From positions 1 to 13,859 of the forward strand of contig JALLPB010001404.1 of NCBI GenBank assembly GCA_036939975.1: DNA of 13,859 nt, written 5' to 3'. Numbering within the stretch: position 1 is the stretch's first letter; every line of letters begins with the position of its first letter. The notes beneath the pieces were generated by a model. The model did no database searches and was not told the origin of the DNA. It was given only the letters and a program-made list of their open reading frames with translations. The position numbers were made by a program, and so were the translations under genes. The stretch is from Cyclostephanos tholiformis. Taxonomy: Eukaryota; Bacillariophyta; Thalassiosirophyceae; Thalassiosirales; Thalassiosiraceae. This document shows, in pieces, positions 1 through 7,974 of the stretch.

Positions 1-11
1 AGTGAAAAATA

Positions 12-422
12 TTGCTCGTGGCGATAGTTTTTGGGTGCGCCCAGACTAAACGATACAATATTCCAGTACAGGAAAATGCCAAAAATGGGGACCCAGAAAA
101 TGGAGACAATGAAACATATGAATGGCCAGAGGCCAATGACATCAAATCATACGATAACCTAATTGGAGCAACTTTCCTCCTGGACCCTCTGAAGAGCCCA
201 GATAACGTTGCAACTAGAGCAATGGTTATAAGGAAGAAGACCAACCACCTAGGTAACCCATGGGGAAAGGTGCATGCCAACTCTTTACTTGACATGAGGG
301 AATATGAAGTAGAACTGGAGGACGGAACTTATGACTCCTACTTTGTACACACCATTGCAGAGAATCTCTCAAGCCAATGTGATGCAGAGGGCAGAGAATT
401 TAACACGATCAGAGACATATAG
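12..422 (+). pseudogene. pol: Ty1/copia Pol fragment: linker between integrase and RT
   Basis: An open frame of about 136 codons with no ATG at its start; an in-frame TGA lies at 3-5, so it is a fragment and not a gene. Around residues 51-70 it reads IGATFLLDP...NVATRA, and around residues 96-117 REYEVELEDGTYDSYFVHTI followed by AEN. This basic, acidic and aromatic block resembles the chromodomain-like segment found upstream of RT in one diatom copia lineage (recognised from memory). In an intact element it would be part of one gag-pol polyprotein. The frame closes with TAG at 420-422, and similar coding sequence carries on in other frames. Confidence 0.75.
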
Positions 423-610
423 GACATAAGACAAATGGCCTTGCGTAGACCAGAGCAGAGGGGTGCCATGTTGTGGGTAACCACCAGCAACCAAAGAAAA
501 CCACTGCTGGTTGGAGGATAAATGTTGAATTTACAGATGGCACAATGGCATGGCTACTGTTGAAAGATGTGAAAGAAAGCAACTCCATTGAATTAGCTTA
601 ATATGCAATA
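423..610 (+). pseudogene. Frameshifted continuation of copia Pol linker
   Basis: No single frame is open, but short stretches in different frames continue the polyprotein. One reads RGAMLWVTTSNQRKP (about 460-502) and another INVEFTDGTMAWLLLKDV (about 520-575), then KESNSIELA before a TAA at about 599-601. At least two indels and one stop are needed to connect 422 with 611. Assignment to the linker is by position and by resemblance to the family. Confidence 0.6.
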
Positions 611-1660
611 TTGAATCGCATTGATGATGAGCCTGCCTTTAAGTGGTGGGTGTCACTAGTAATACACAAATGGAACCAAATGGTAAACAAGGTTAAAAAG
701 AAATATTGGCAAACTACACATAAGTTTGGGATACGACTTCCCAAGTCAGTTGCCAAAGCCTTTCAAATTGACAAGAAAAATGGGAACACATACTGGGCCA
801 ATGCAATAGCAAAAGAAATGAGTAAGGCCAAGGTGGCATATGTCCCAATCGAGGGCATGACACCGGAGGAGGTCAGGGCCAACAAAGTCGACCAACTCTG
901 TGGCTTCCAAGAGATAAAATGCCATATTGTATTTGATGTCAAAATAGACTTCACACAAAAAGCAAGGTTTGTGGCCAGAGGTCATATGACTGAGCTGCCC
1001 AACTCACTCACGTACTCTAATGTGGTGTCCCAGGAAAGCATACTAAAGATTGCATTCCTCATTGCTGCCCTAAATGACTTAGACCTGACGTCCTGTGATA
1101 TTGGTAATGCTTACCTCAATGCTAAATGCAGAGAAAGGATATGGTTTGTTGCAGAGGCCGAGTGTGGCCCGGACCTGCAAGGATGTGTGGGCAAACTTGT
1201 CCAGGCATTATACGGTTTAAAATCATCCGATGCAGCCTTGAGAGCAATTTTTTTGGAGTTCATCATAAATGTTATGGGGTTTAAGCCCACATGTGCCAAT
1301 GTGGATGTTTATATACAGAGGAATCTTTGTAATGGGGGTACTCCTTATTATTAATATTTGCTGGTCTATGTTGATGATGTGTTAGTCATCAGCCTTGCAC
1401 CAAAGGAATTGATGAAACAGATAGGAAGTGAATTCGAGATAAAGAATGGCAAATACAGCCCACCAGCATCATACCTAGGAGCTGGAATATCAAAGGTACC
1501 CATAGGTAATGGCAAAAAATGTTGGAGCATGGATATTAAGAAATACATTAAGGCAGCGGCTGATGTTGTACAGGGACTCCTGGCTGAGGACAGACGGGAA
1601 TTCAGAACATCAAAGTCAAAACACGAGGGGCCAATACCCACAAATTATGAACCTGAGCTT
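611..1660 (+). pseudogene. pol: Ty1/copia reverse transcriptase (RVT_2 type), interrupted
   Basis: RNA-dependent DNA polymerase part of the copia polyprotein, which copies element RNA inside virus-like particles. The segment contains YWQTTHKFGIRLP (about 704-742), the motif-A region SCDIGNAYLNA (about 1091-1123) with its catalytic Asp, the ALYGLKSS signature (about 1207-1230) and LVYVDDVLVIS with YVDD at 1367-1378. It is one frame throughout, broken by a TAA at 1352-1354 where a Glu codon is expected. The frame ends at NYEPEL, where the insertion at 1661 supplies an immediate TGA. The missing continuation is found at 2066-2158. No start codon belongs to this segment because it is internal to the polyprotein. 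Confidence 0.9.
1657..1660. repeat. Left target-site duplication (GCTT)
   Basis: GCTT here matches GCTT at 2062-2065. If the insertion is taken to end one base earlier, the duplication is AGCTT (1656-1660 and 2061-2065). Removing the insertion and one copy restores an open copia RT frame across the junction. Confidence 0.8.
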
Positions 1661-2061
1661 TGAAAGAATATGCTCACGGGCGTACGGTACGCCGAATACC
1701 TTTATAAATCGGAGAAGATCGGAGTATACATGTGAGAAAGAATCGGACGAGAAACCCGATTCACTCCGGCTACTCAACGTAGATGACCATCTGACTTTCG
1801 TACGTAGACCATACCGAAAAGAGATCGTGCGAAATCGACTGACGTAGATGCGGCGCGTGCACTTTCTGTTAAAAAGCTTCGCATAGGTGTCAAGCCAAAA
1901 AGCACAACCAGAAGTGCAGCGAACGCCACGCCGCCATGACTTTAGTTCTTATAATCTTAGACGTAACTCTATTTTAATTGACTGAATAGCACGGTCATCT
2001 CTGATGATGGTGACCGATGCGGCCACGGCCTTTTGATCTTCGTACTGACCTAATCAACTCA
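1661..2061. mobile_element. Nested 401-bp insertion, probable solo LTR
   Basis: The copia RT frame is open up to 1660 and resumes at 2062. The intervening 401 bp begin with TG, end with CA, are flanked by GCTT direct repeats and carry no convincing coding sequence. Its first bases (TGAAAGAATATGC) and last bases do not form a good terminal inverted repeat, which argues against a MITE. TG...CA ends, a 4-5 bp duplication, a TATAAA at 1703-1708 and an internal palindrome GGCGTAC-G-GTACGCC at 1679-1693 fit a solitary LTR left by LTR-LTR recombination. No matching LTR copy exists in this window, so the family is unidentified and its orientation is only suggested by the TATA position. Confidence 0.65.
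1703..1708 (+). promoter_or_regulatory. TATA-like box in the putative solo LTR
   Basis: TATAAA about 43 bp from the left edge of the insertion, a place compatible with an LTR U3 promoter. This is a motif match only; no transcript start can be seen from sequence. Confidence 0.25.
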
Positions 2062-2065
2062 GCTT
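2062..2065. repeat. Right target-site duplication (GCTT)
   Basis: Matches 1657-1660 and directly precedes the resumed copia RT coding sequence. Confidence 0.8.
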
Positions 2066-2158
2066 GATGCGACCCCTCATTGTGATGAGGAGCATGCATC
2101 AAGGTATAGGCAAATTATTGGCATCCTTCAATGGGCTATTGAGCTTGGGAGGATTGAC
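2066..2158 (+). pseudogene. pol: Remnant of copia RT downstream of the insertion
   Basis: Read from GAT at 2066, this continues the RT with D-A-T-P-H-C-D-E-E-H-A-S and then RYRQIIGILQWAIELGRID, a typical copia RT C-terminal segment. It is exactly contiguous with codons ending at 1660 once the insertion and one target duplication are removed. Similarity stops after GRID at about 2158, where a different element's sequence begins. Confidence 0.85.
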
Positions 2159-2165
2159 AACCCCA

Positions 2166-3690
2166 AAACGCTGCCCAAGGAATCAGTGGACCCGTTCCTC
2201 TAGGTTTTTGGTGTTGGACAACAACCCTGCATCATCTTTCCTAGGCAGCCAAGGCACACCGCAACCACCTGGGGCGGCACCCCTTTTGGCTTGTGGGTCT
2301 ACTATAAGGGCTTTGACCTGGATGCACTTGCACCCAACATGGCATGAGCAAGCCCAAACCAAAGCAGGGCATGAGGAGGCGTTGGGGGGCAGGCAGGGCC
2401 ACTGGGCATTCGCCAATTGGAAACTTGGCCCGGAATGACACAACCTGTCTTGGACATTGGGGCATTCATGGCCTCAATGCTGCAGGCACAGATGGAGAAC
2501 CAACTTGCCATTGCAGCGGCAAGCCACATGAACATGGTGGCATTTCATACAGCTACAGCTCAGGCCATTGCCACCACCAAAGCCGGGGACAAGGTCTCCA
2601 GGATGACCACTGCACCAGCCATTGAGATGCCACATCCTTCACCACTCCCCCATTATACCTGGAGATGGAAACAGAAGGGTCAACATCAGAAGCATTGGCT
2701 TGGATCCTCCATTGGCAGCTCAAGCTCGTCCCCCTCACCCTCCACACCACCAACATCTATGTCACAAAACACCTGATGCTGACAATAAAAAACTTCAGTT
2801 TCTCCTCCAATGGCGACAAAACTCATGCAGGGTGCATAAAAGGAATCACTATCTTTGCAGTCCCTTGGCAGTCTGTGGAGGCAATGAATTAGGATGCTGC
2901 AGAGGAAGAGTACTTCGAAGCATCAATGCTCAAATCTGTGGCCAAAATCCGGAAACATGTCAACAGCGGCAAGGTGGAGTTACCAACCACCCTCCGTGGC
3001 CTTTCCCACATGATCAACAACTACTGTTGCTTTCTTGAGGTTCTTCTTTTTGGGCCCAACTGCTCACACCTGGTACATGCGCGTGGGATAGGGGATGTGC
3101 TAGATGAACACAAGGTGGATCTTGAATCAAAGATCATGCCACAGCTCTGTCTCCACCTGTTATGGTGGGCGCATTATGATGCCCGCCAATTCTTCCTTGC
3201 ATGTGAGTGTTGGATGCCCCCGGATCCCCTCCCACGGTCAATCCCCTCCCACGGTCAGCCTAGTGTCAGCCATGTCCTGGTTGGTGAATGATGGGTGCAT
3301 TGACATGATGATTACATGCCCCAAAACTAAGTTCCTGGGAATGGGAACCAAGGTCAAAGCACCGGTGGCATCAGCATCGGGCCCTGCACAAACAAAAGCC
3401 CTGATTAACATGGAGATCCCAGCAGGGTGCAAGCAAGCCATGAAGGCCCTCAATGCAATATGGCCAAACATATCCTTGAGGGACCTCATGAGAAAGGGGG
3501 GGGTGGCATATGCCAACATCAGAGTGGGTGACAAAGGAGACTGCACCAGCTTTGGCCTCCTAGGCAGGTTCCAGGGTGCCCCTACCGTCATGTGATGTGC
3601 AATCCCTCACCAGACCTAATCATCATTATCAATGAGGCGCTGAATGCAGTGGTGGCAGTGTTGAAAAAGACAAAGGCTATGGCAGCTTGA
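2166..3690 (+). pseudogene. Gag-like ORF1 of the DIRS-like element
   Basis: Structural-protein-like ORF of a diatom retroelement family, recognised from memory and not from a catalytic motif. Coherent protein moves between frames: about 2190-2438 (PASSFLGSQGTPQPPGAAP), 2417-2640 (LDIGAFMASMLQAQMENQLA), 2665-3225 (KGITIFAVPW at about 2839, then HARQFFLACE-like DARQFFLACE at about 3178-3207), 3270-3595 (LVNDGCIDM, then SLRDLMRKGGVAYANIRVG), and finally 3598-3690 (NPSPD, then INEALNAVVAVLKKTK) ending in TGA at 3688-3690. Breaks include a TAG at 2890-2892 where Glu is expected, a 17-bp tandem duplication at 3224-3257, at least one further indel nearby, and loss of Cys/His residues in a C-terminal CCCH-like finger (GDCTSFGLLGRFQGAP). 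Its place upstream of RT fits a gag role. Confidence 0.6.
3224..3257 (+). repeat. Perfect 17-bp tandem duplication in the Gag-like ORF
   Basis: ATCCCCTCCCACGGTCA occurs twice in direct contact (3224-3240 and 3241-3257). Seventeen bases is not a multiple of three, so it shifts the reading frame. It does not alone account for the observed frame change, so another indel is close by. Confidence 0.95.
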
Positions 3691-3708
3691 CAGGGTGCCC
3701 TGGTACCC

Positions 3709-3757
3709 GCACTGGGCAGCCAGGGTCTGTCACTTTCCACCACTGCCTAGCCCCTCA
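3709..3757 (+). repeat. Direct repeat X, left copy (49 bp)
   Basis: GCACTGGGCAGCCAGGGTCT... is about 82% identical (40 of 49 by hand count) to 9010-9058. The two copies flank the short tandem repeats into which the copia element inserted. Confidence 0.8.
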
Positions 3758-3768
3758 TTGACACTAGT

Positions 3769-3815
3769 GAAAACAGAAATATGTTGTCTTTGGAAAACAG
3801 AAAAAAGTGTTTCCT
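3769..3815 (+). repeat. 60-bp tandem unit Y1, left part, split by the copia insertion
   Basis: Begins GAAAACAGAAATATG and contains a second GGAAAACAGAAAAAAGT. It continues after the copia element at 8938-8952. The joined unit matches the next unit, 8953-9010, closely and so gives an internal model of the unoccupied target. Confidence 0.85.
3811..3815. repeat. Left target-site duplication of the copia element (TTCCT)
   Basis: TTCCT abuts the TG of the 5' LTR and recurs at 8933-8937 after the 3' LTR. Unit Y2 contains one TTCCT at the equivalent place. TTCCT also happens to follow the 5' LTR (3990-3994), so the LTR end is uncertain by up to 5 bp. Confidence 0.85.
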
Positions 3816-3989
3816 TGTTAAACATACAGTCACAAGAGCTAGCTAGCAAGCTTTTGGCAAAGGAGAAATATTTAAATTCTCCGCGTGGAAGGTTTTCGAG
3901 TGAAATTTCCAAAAGGAAACAAGCCAACCTAGTTGTCATAAATAACTAATCACCTATTCACAACAACATCGGTTAGTCACTGTTTAGTA
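3816..3989 (+). repeat. 5' LTR (174 bp)
   Basis: Begins TGTTAAACA and ends TGTTTAGTA, which are near inverted repeats of each other (7 of 9). Ending in TA instead of CA is unusual. It differs from the 3' LTR at five places: C/T in CAC-AAG, A/G in AGCAAGC, two adjacent bases in AAACAAGCC, and C/T in ACATCGG. Confidence 0.95.
3862..3882 (+). promoter_or_regulatory. LTR stem-loop with AT-rich core
   Basis: GGAGAA at 3862-3867 pairs with TTCTCC at 3877-3882 around an AT-rich core containing ATTTAAAT. The same bases are fully conserved in the 3' LTR. A promoter (TATA-like) or RNA-structure role is possible, but neither is shown by the sequence. Confidence 0.35.
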
Positions 3990-3990
3990 T

Positions 3991-4899
3991 TCCTACCCAG
4001 GCATCTACCCAGTGGGACTTGCAGCAAATGCTACGGCAGGAACAAGAGCACGTGCGGAAGCAGAACACAAAGAACTTGTGAACCAATATGAAACATTCAA
4101 AGGAGTCCGATTGGGAACTAAAGACCTAATACTGGAGGCAGTGGACAGAGAATACTTGAGTGAAATTGAACACAAAACACTAGGATTCCTAAATCAGACG
4201 CCCAGACAAATGATCGAACACTTACTCACCAGAGGAGGTGCACTAGATTTCGCTGACACTAAAGACCTACTCGCCGAAAGGGACGGAGAATGGAACATCA
4301 ATGAAAACCCACAAATCTACTTCAACAGAGTAGAAAAAGCAATGAAAGCCCTTGCCAGAAATGGAATCACCTCGGATTTGAACGAGAGGAGGGACATAGC
4401 ACTCTTCCATCTAAAAGCAACAAGGGAGTTTGACCCTGCAGTAAGAGAATGGGAAAACAAACCCGCAGCAGACAAAACATGGGCAAACATTAAAACTTTC
4501 ATCTCATCAGAGTACGCAAAGGAAAACAAACAAAGCAAACTCACGGCAAAGCAATTTCAAGCAAATGCATTACAAGAACAAGTGGAGGCAACAGAAGAGC
4601 TCATTGCAACACTCACAGAAGCTCACACACGGCAGATGGAGAACCTGGTCAAAACCACAACAGAAGCAATGAAAGAAATGATGCTATTGCTCAAAGAAAA
4701 CAACAGCAAAGGTGGAACAAAGCTCACAAATGAGGAGAAGAAAAAGAAACGGGAGGAGAAGCGGAAGAAATACAACAAAGCACCCACCTGTAAACACTGC
4801 GGCAAAAAACACCCATCCAAGCCAGAGGACAAATGCTGGGAACTAGAAGCAAATAAAGCATCACGCCCAGCGACGTGGAAGTCGACTAAAAGCACCTGA
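3991..4899 (+). CDS. gag: Gag of the CoDi-like copia element, N-terminally truncated
   Basis: Capsid/nucleocapsid protein that packages element RNA. The frame is open from 3988 to the TGA at 4897-4899 but has no ATG near its start: the first residues (YPGIYPVGLAANATAG) already look like internal Gag. Conserved helical Gag segments follow, for example NQTPRQMIEHL, RGGALDFADTK, YFNRVEKAM and SDLNERRDIALF. A Lys/Glu-rich stretch (about 4735-4780) precedes a zinc-knuckle-like CKHCGKKHPSKPEDKC (C-x2-C-x3-H-x7-C), an unusual spacing compared with the common C-x2-C-x4-H-x4-C. The 5' LTR runs directly into this frame, so leader and Gag N-terminus are missing. Pol continues in the same frame after the single TGA. 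Confidence 0.9.
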   Translation, partial: SYPGIYPVGLAANATAGTRARAEAEHKELVNQYETFKGVRLGTKDLILEAVDREYLSEIEHKTLGFLNQTPRQMIEHLLTRGGALDFADTKDLLAERDGEWNINENPQIYFNRVEKAMKALARNGITSDLNERRDIALFHLKATREFDPAVREWENKPAADKTWANIKTFISSEYAKENKQSKLTAKQFQANALQEQVEATEELIATLTEAHTRQMENLVKTTTEAMKEMMLLLKENNSKGGTKLTNEEKKKKREEKRKKYNKAPTCKHCGKKHPSKPEDKCWELEANKASRPATWKSTKST

Positions 4900-5736
4900 A
4901 GGTGCGCGGGGCCCGAAGAAACCGAGACGTGGCAACCAGGAGTGATACGAAGTAAAGTAAACAACAATTGCACTTACCTGGCTGACACGAACTTTTGGGC
5001 CCCACTAGACGACAACACAGAAAAACAGGAGGAAGAACCGGAGCAAATCAACACAACACAACCAACAAAAATAACGCAAAGAACAACAGGCAACAAATGG
5101 ACCAGACGACTCCAACGACGAGCACAAAAACGGAAAGAACACCAAATCATCATAGATTCAGGAGCAACATCACACTTCATGAGCAACGAAATAAACTTAC
5201 CAATCACGGGCAAATTACGGGAAGATGTTTTCCTACCGGATGGATCCACACTGCAGACAACCAACAAAACACTACTCCCCTTCGAACAACTGACAACAAC
5301 AGCACGTGAAGCAGCAGTATTACCAGGACTCAAGAAGTCCCTAGCGAGCGTGAGCAAATGGGCAGACGAAGGTTATACAACAATATTCCACCCAAGGGAT
5401 GAAGGAGTCACAGTGCACTGCCCAGGAACACTCACCATGAGTCTCAGCACTCCACCTGTACTGATGGGACACAAACCCAAAGGAGCAAAACTGTGGACAG
5501 TACAAGTCACGAGCAAACAAACCACAAATGAACACATCCACCAAGTATATAGCTTACCATCAATCCAACAATCGATACATTACCTACACGCGGCGGCAGG
5601 CTATCCGGTTAGAGACACATGGATCAAGGCAATCAAGGCAGGCAATTACATAACATGGCCAGGACTAACGGTAGCAGCGGTACGAAAGCACTTCCCAGAA
5701 TCAGACGAAACCCAAAATGGACACATGAAACAGTAA
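4900..5736 (+). CDS. pol: Pol part 1: aspartic protease and integrase N-terminus
   Basis: Same frame as Gag, separated only by the TGA at 4897-4899. The protease active site is IIDSGATSHF with DSGA at 5155-5166, the copia-type aspartate motif that cleaves the polyprotein. The segment from about 5560 (IHYLHAAAGYPV, then WIKAIKAGNYITWPGL) matches the position of the integrase N-terminal zinc finger, but the second His and the CxxC pair usual in copia are not present; only scattered His residues remain. The frame stops at TAA (5734-5736) in MKQ-stop-RQG, most simply a Gln-to-stop change, because the same frame continues with integrase. Confidence 0.9.
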   Translation, partial: RCAGPEETETWQPGVIRSKVNNNCTYLADTNFWAPLDDNTEKQEEEPEQINTTQPTKITQRTTGNKWTRRLQRRAQKRKEHQIIIDSGATSHFMSNEINLPITGKLREDVFLPDGSTLQTTNKTLLPFEQLTTTAREAAVLPGLKKSLASVSKWADEGYTTIFHPRDEGVTVHCPGTLTMSLSTPPVLMGHKPKGAKLWTVQVTSKQTTNEHIHQVYSLPSIQQSIHYLHAAAGYPVRDTWIKAIKAGNYITWPGLTVAAVRKHFPESDETQNGHMKQ

Positions 5737-7497
5737 CGACAAGGGGTCGGATCAACAAAAATAAACACATCAGAGCTCACCCCACTCAACCCCCCACAAA
5801 AGAAAACAAACGACGTTTACACGAAAATTCATAACGCAAGCAAAATAATGCATACAGACCAGTGCGGACGATTCCCAGCCACATCAAGCCGAGGCAATCA
5901 ATACATAATGGTGTTAGTAGAGGTTGATGGGAATTACATAGATGCAGAACCAATGAAAAACAAAACGGAAGGAGCAATCATTCAAGCATATCAAACACTG
6001 TGGACAAGACTCACGGAAAAGGGAACAGTCAAACCAACCACCCATATACTCGACAACGAAGCCTCGACAGCATACAAAACAGAGATCAAAAAGAACTGCA
6101 CCCTACAACTGGTACCCCCAAACAACCACCGACGAAACCTAGCGGAGAGAGCAATACAAACATTCAAAAACCATTTCAAAGCGGTGCTTGCAGGAGTCGA
6201 TGACAGTTTTCCCCTGAACCTGTGGGATAGGCTCTTACCACAAACGGTACTCACACTTAATCTCCTTCGACAAGCCAACGCAGCACCCACAGTCTCCGCC
6301 TACCAGTATGTCAATGGAACATTCGACTACAACAAAATGCCCTTAGCGCCAATGGGATGCGCAGTACAAATACATGAGAATAGTGCAAACCGAGGAACAT
6401 GGGCAGCAAACTCGACAGAAGGATGGTACTTACGCACATCGAATGAACACTACAGATGCCACGTTGTCTACGTCAAACAAACAAGGAGTGAAAGAGTGTC
6501 AGATACAGTACATTTCAAACACAAATACATCACACAACCCACCCTGACACCAGAGGACACCATTGTGAAGGCATTAAATGACCTCACCCATGCGCTGAAG
6601 GAGCAAAGGAACAAAAAAGGAAATGAGGAAATAGAAGCACTGCAGAAAATTGACGAAATACTACGGAACATCCCAACAAAACCAACACATCCGACAACAA
6701 ACCCCACAAGAGTAAGCTTCGACGAAACATGCAAACCACCACAAGACACACAACCAGCCCCAAGAACGCAGCAACCAAGTCCAAGGGTGCCAGAGCGAAC
6801 ACCACCTCCAAGGGTGGGCCAACCAAAAACAATAACAGCCACAATAGACAAACCCATGCCAACCACTATGACAGTATCATCACAGGCAAAACAGAAACCG
6901 AATGAGCACATCAAGACAAGAGAAATGAGCCGAGCAAGAATCCTCAACCACCACCAAACAAATCTACGTCATCAACACCACACAGAACGAGTCCAACTAG
7001 TGTACGACAACGAATCAGACACATACCTCAACTACCGACAACTCATCCGCAATCCCAAATACAAACATGTGTGGCTACAATCCGCGGCAAATGAATTTGG
7101 AAGACTAGCTCAAGGCGTGGGAGGAAGGGTCAAAGGAACAGATACAATACGGTTCATCCACAAAGACAAGGTACCACTGGAACGAAGGACGGATGTCACA
7201 TACGGAAGCTTCAGCTGTGATATAAAACCAAATAAAGAAGAGAAGGAACATACAAGACTCACAGCAGGTGGCGATCGAATCAACTACCCAGAAGACGTTG
7301 GGACACCCACGGCAGACATGACTCTCTTTAAATGCCTTGCCAACAGCATCATCTCAACGCCCGGAGCCCGCTGCATCATGATAGATATAAAGGATTTTTA
7401 CTTGAACACACCTATGAAATGCAAAGAATATATGAGACTCAAAGCAATGGACTCCCAGACGAAATCATCAAAGAATATAACCTACATGAGATCATGA
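5737..7497 (+). CDS. pol: Pol part 2: integrase core and RT N-terminal half
   Basis: Still the Gag frame. The integrase catalytic triad is visible as D in MHTDQCGRF (5857-5859), D in THILDNEAS (6052-6054) and E in NLAERAIQTF (6145-6147), with 30 residues between the second D and E, shorter than the textbook 35. This domain joins element cDNA to target DNA, consistent with the 5-bp duplication. A Pro/Thr/Gln-rich linker (about 6670-6960) leads to RT: TYGSFSCDIKP and MIDIKDFYLNT, which carries the motif-A Asp. True homology leaves this frame near 7446 because of an indel; the last residues to TGA at 7495-7497 are out of frame. Confidence 0.9.
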   Translation, partial: RQGVGSTKINTSELTPLNPPQKKTNDVYTKIHNASKIMHTDQCGRFPATSSRGNQYIMVLVEVDGNYIDAEPMKNKTEGAIIQAYQTLWTRLTEKGTVKPTTHILDNEASTAYKTEIKKNCTLQLVPPNNHRRNLAERAIQTFKNHFKAVLAGVDDSFPLNLWDRLLPQTVLTLNLLRQANAAPTVSAYQYVNGTFDYNKMPLAPMGCAVQIHENSANRGTWAANSTEGWYLRTSNEHYRCHVVYVKQTRSERVSDTVHFKHKYITQPTLTPEDTIVKALNDLTHALKEQRNKKGNEEIEALQKIDEILRNIPTKPTHPTTNPTRVSFDETCKPPQDTQPAPRTQQPSPRVPERTPPPRVGQPKTITATIDKPMPTTMTVSSQAKQKPNEHIKTREMSRARILNHHQTNLRHQHHTERVQLVYDNESDTYLNYRQLIRNPKYKHVWLQSAANEFGRLAQGVGGRVKGTDTIRFIHKDKVPLERRTDVTYGSFSCDIKPNKEEKEHTRLTAGGDRINYPEDVGTPTADMTLFKCLANSIISTPGARCIMIDIKDFYLNTPMKCKEYMRLKAMDSQTKSSKNITYMRS

Positions 7498-7970
7498 CCA
7501 AAGACAAATACGTATATTGCAAAATAAGAAAGGGCATGTACGGCTTACCTCAAGCAGGGATCATAGCTCAAGAACTACTGGCTGAACAACTGGCAACACA
7601 TGGCTATCACCAGAGCAAAATCATTCCCGGCCTCTGGACACACGAGACCAGACCAACAACATTCACCCTGGTGGTGGACGACTTTGCAATAAAAGTCATG
7701 TGTGAGAACGATGCCAAACACATCATCAATGCGCTCAAACAGAACTACACCATCACGGTTGACAGAGAAGCAACAAAATATATTGGACTCACCATAGACT
7801 GGGACTACAACAATGGGAAAGTCCACGTACACATGCCAGGATACATTGCAAAGGTGATGGCACGGTTCAAACACAACATGCCGTCAAAAATCCAAAACGG
7901 ACCTCATCGCCACATCGACATCAAATACGGAGCAAAGCACCAATACGTGGAAGCAGTGGAAGACTCCCCC
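7446..7970 (+). CDS. pol: Pol part 3: RT catalytic centre
   Basis: Reading frame 3 takes over from frame 1 near 7446 with LPDEIIKEYNLHE. It contains CKIRKGMYGLPQAGI (about 7519-7563) and the polymerase motif C as FTLVVDDFAIKV, with VVDD at 7671-7682 in place of YVDD. Copia-type RT continues through YIGLTIDWDY and PGYIAKVMARF. The frame is lost in a run of ten C (7966-7975), after which frame 1 continues the protein. In an intact element, parts 1-5 would be one polyprotein. Confidence 0.9.
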
Positions 7971-7974
7971 CCCC

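Larger units (their letters stand above)
1..2158 (+). mobile_element. Degenerate Ty1/copia retrotransposon, 3' part of pol
   Basis: A linker that normally lies between integrase and RT (12-422) is followed by copia-type RT (611-1660 and 2066-2158), in the copia order with RT downstream of the integrase region. The coding sequence is broken by frameshifts between 422 and 611, a TAA at 1352-1354 and the insertion at 1661-2061. The RT homology ends abruptly near 2158 and no RNase H or 3' LTR follows, so the right end is lost. The left end lies outside the window. This lineage differs from the copia element at 3816-8932: its RT box is YVDD rather than VVDD, and its linker ends in a chromodomain-like stretch. 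Element type is seen from motifs; diatom origin is inferred. Confidence 0.85.

Noticed and set aside
1661..2061. MITE or other DNA transposon
   Set aside because: The ends do not form a convincing terminal inverted repeat; TG...CA ends and the 4-5 bp duplication fit a solo LTR better.
6468..6947. Long minus-strand ORF (159 codons) opposite copia pol, and similar ones at 4623-4973 and 4974-5357
   Set aside because: They are shadows of the plus-strand Pol frame in A-rich, T-poor DNA, are rich in Val/Leu/Cys/Phe, and show no domain.
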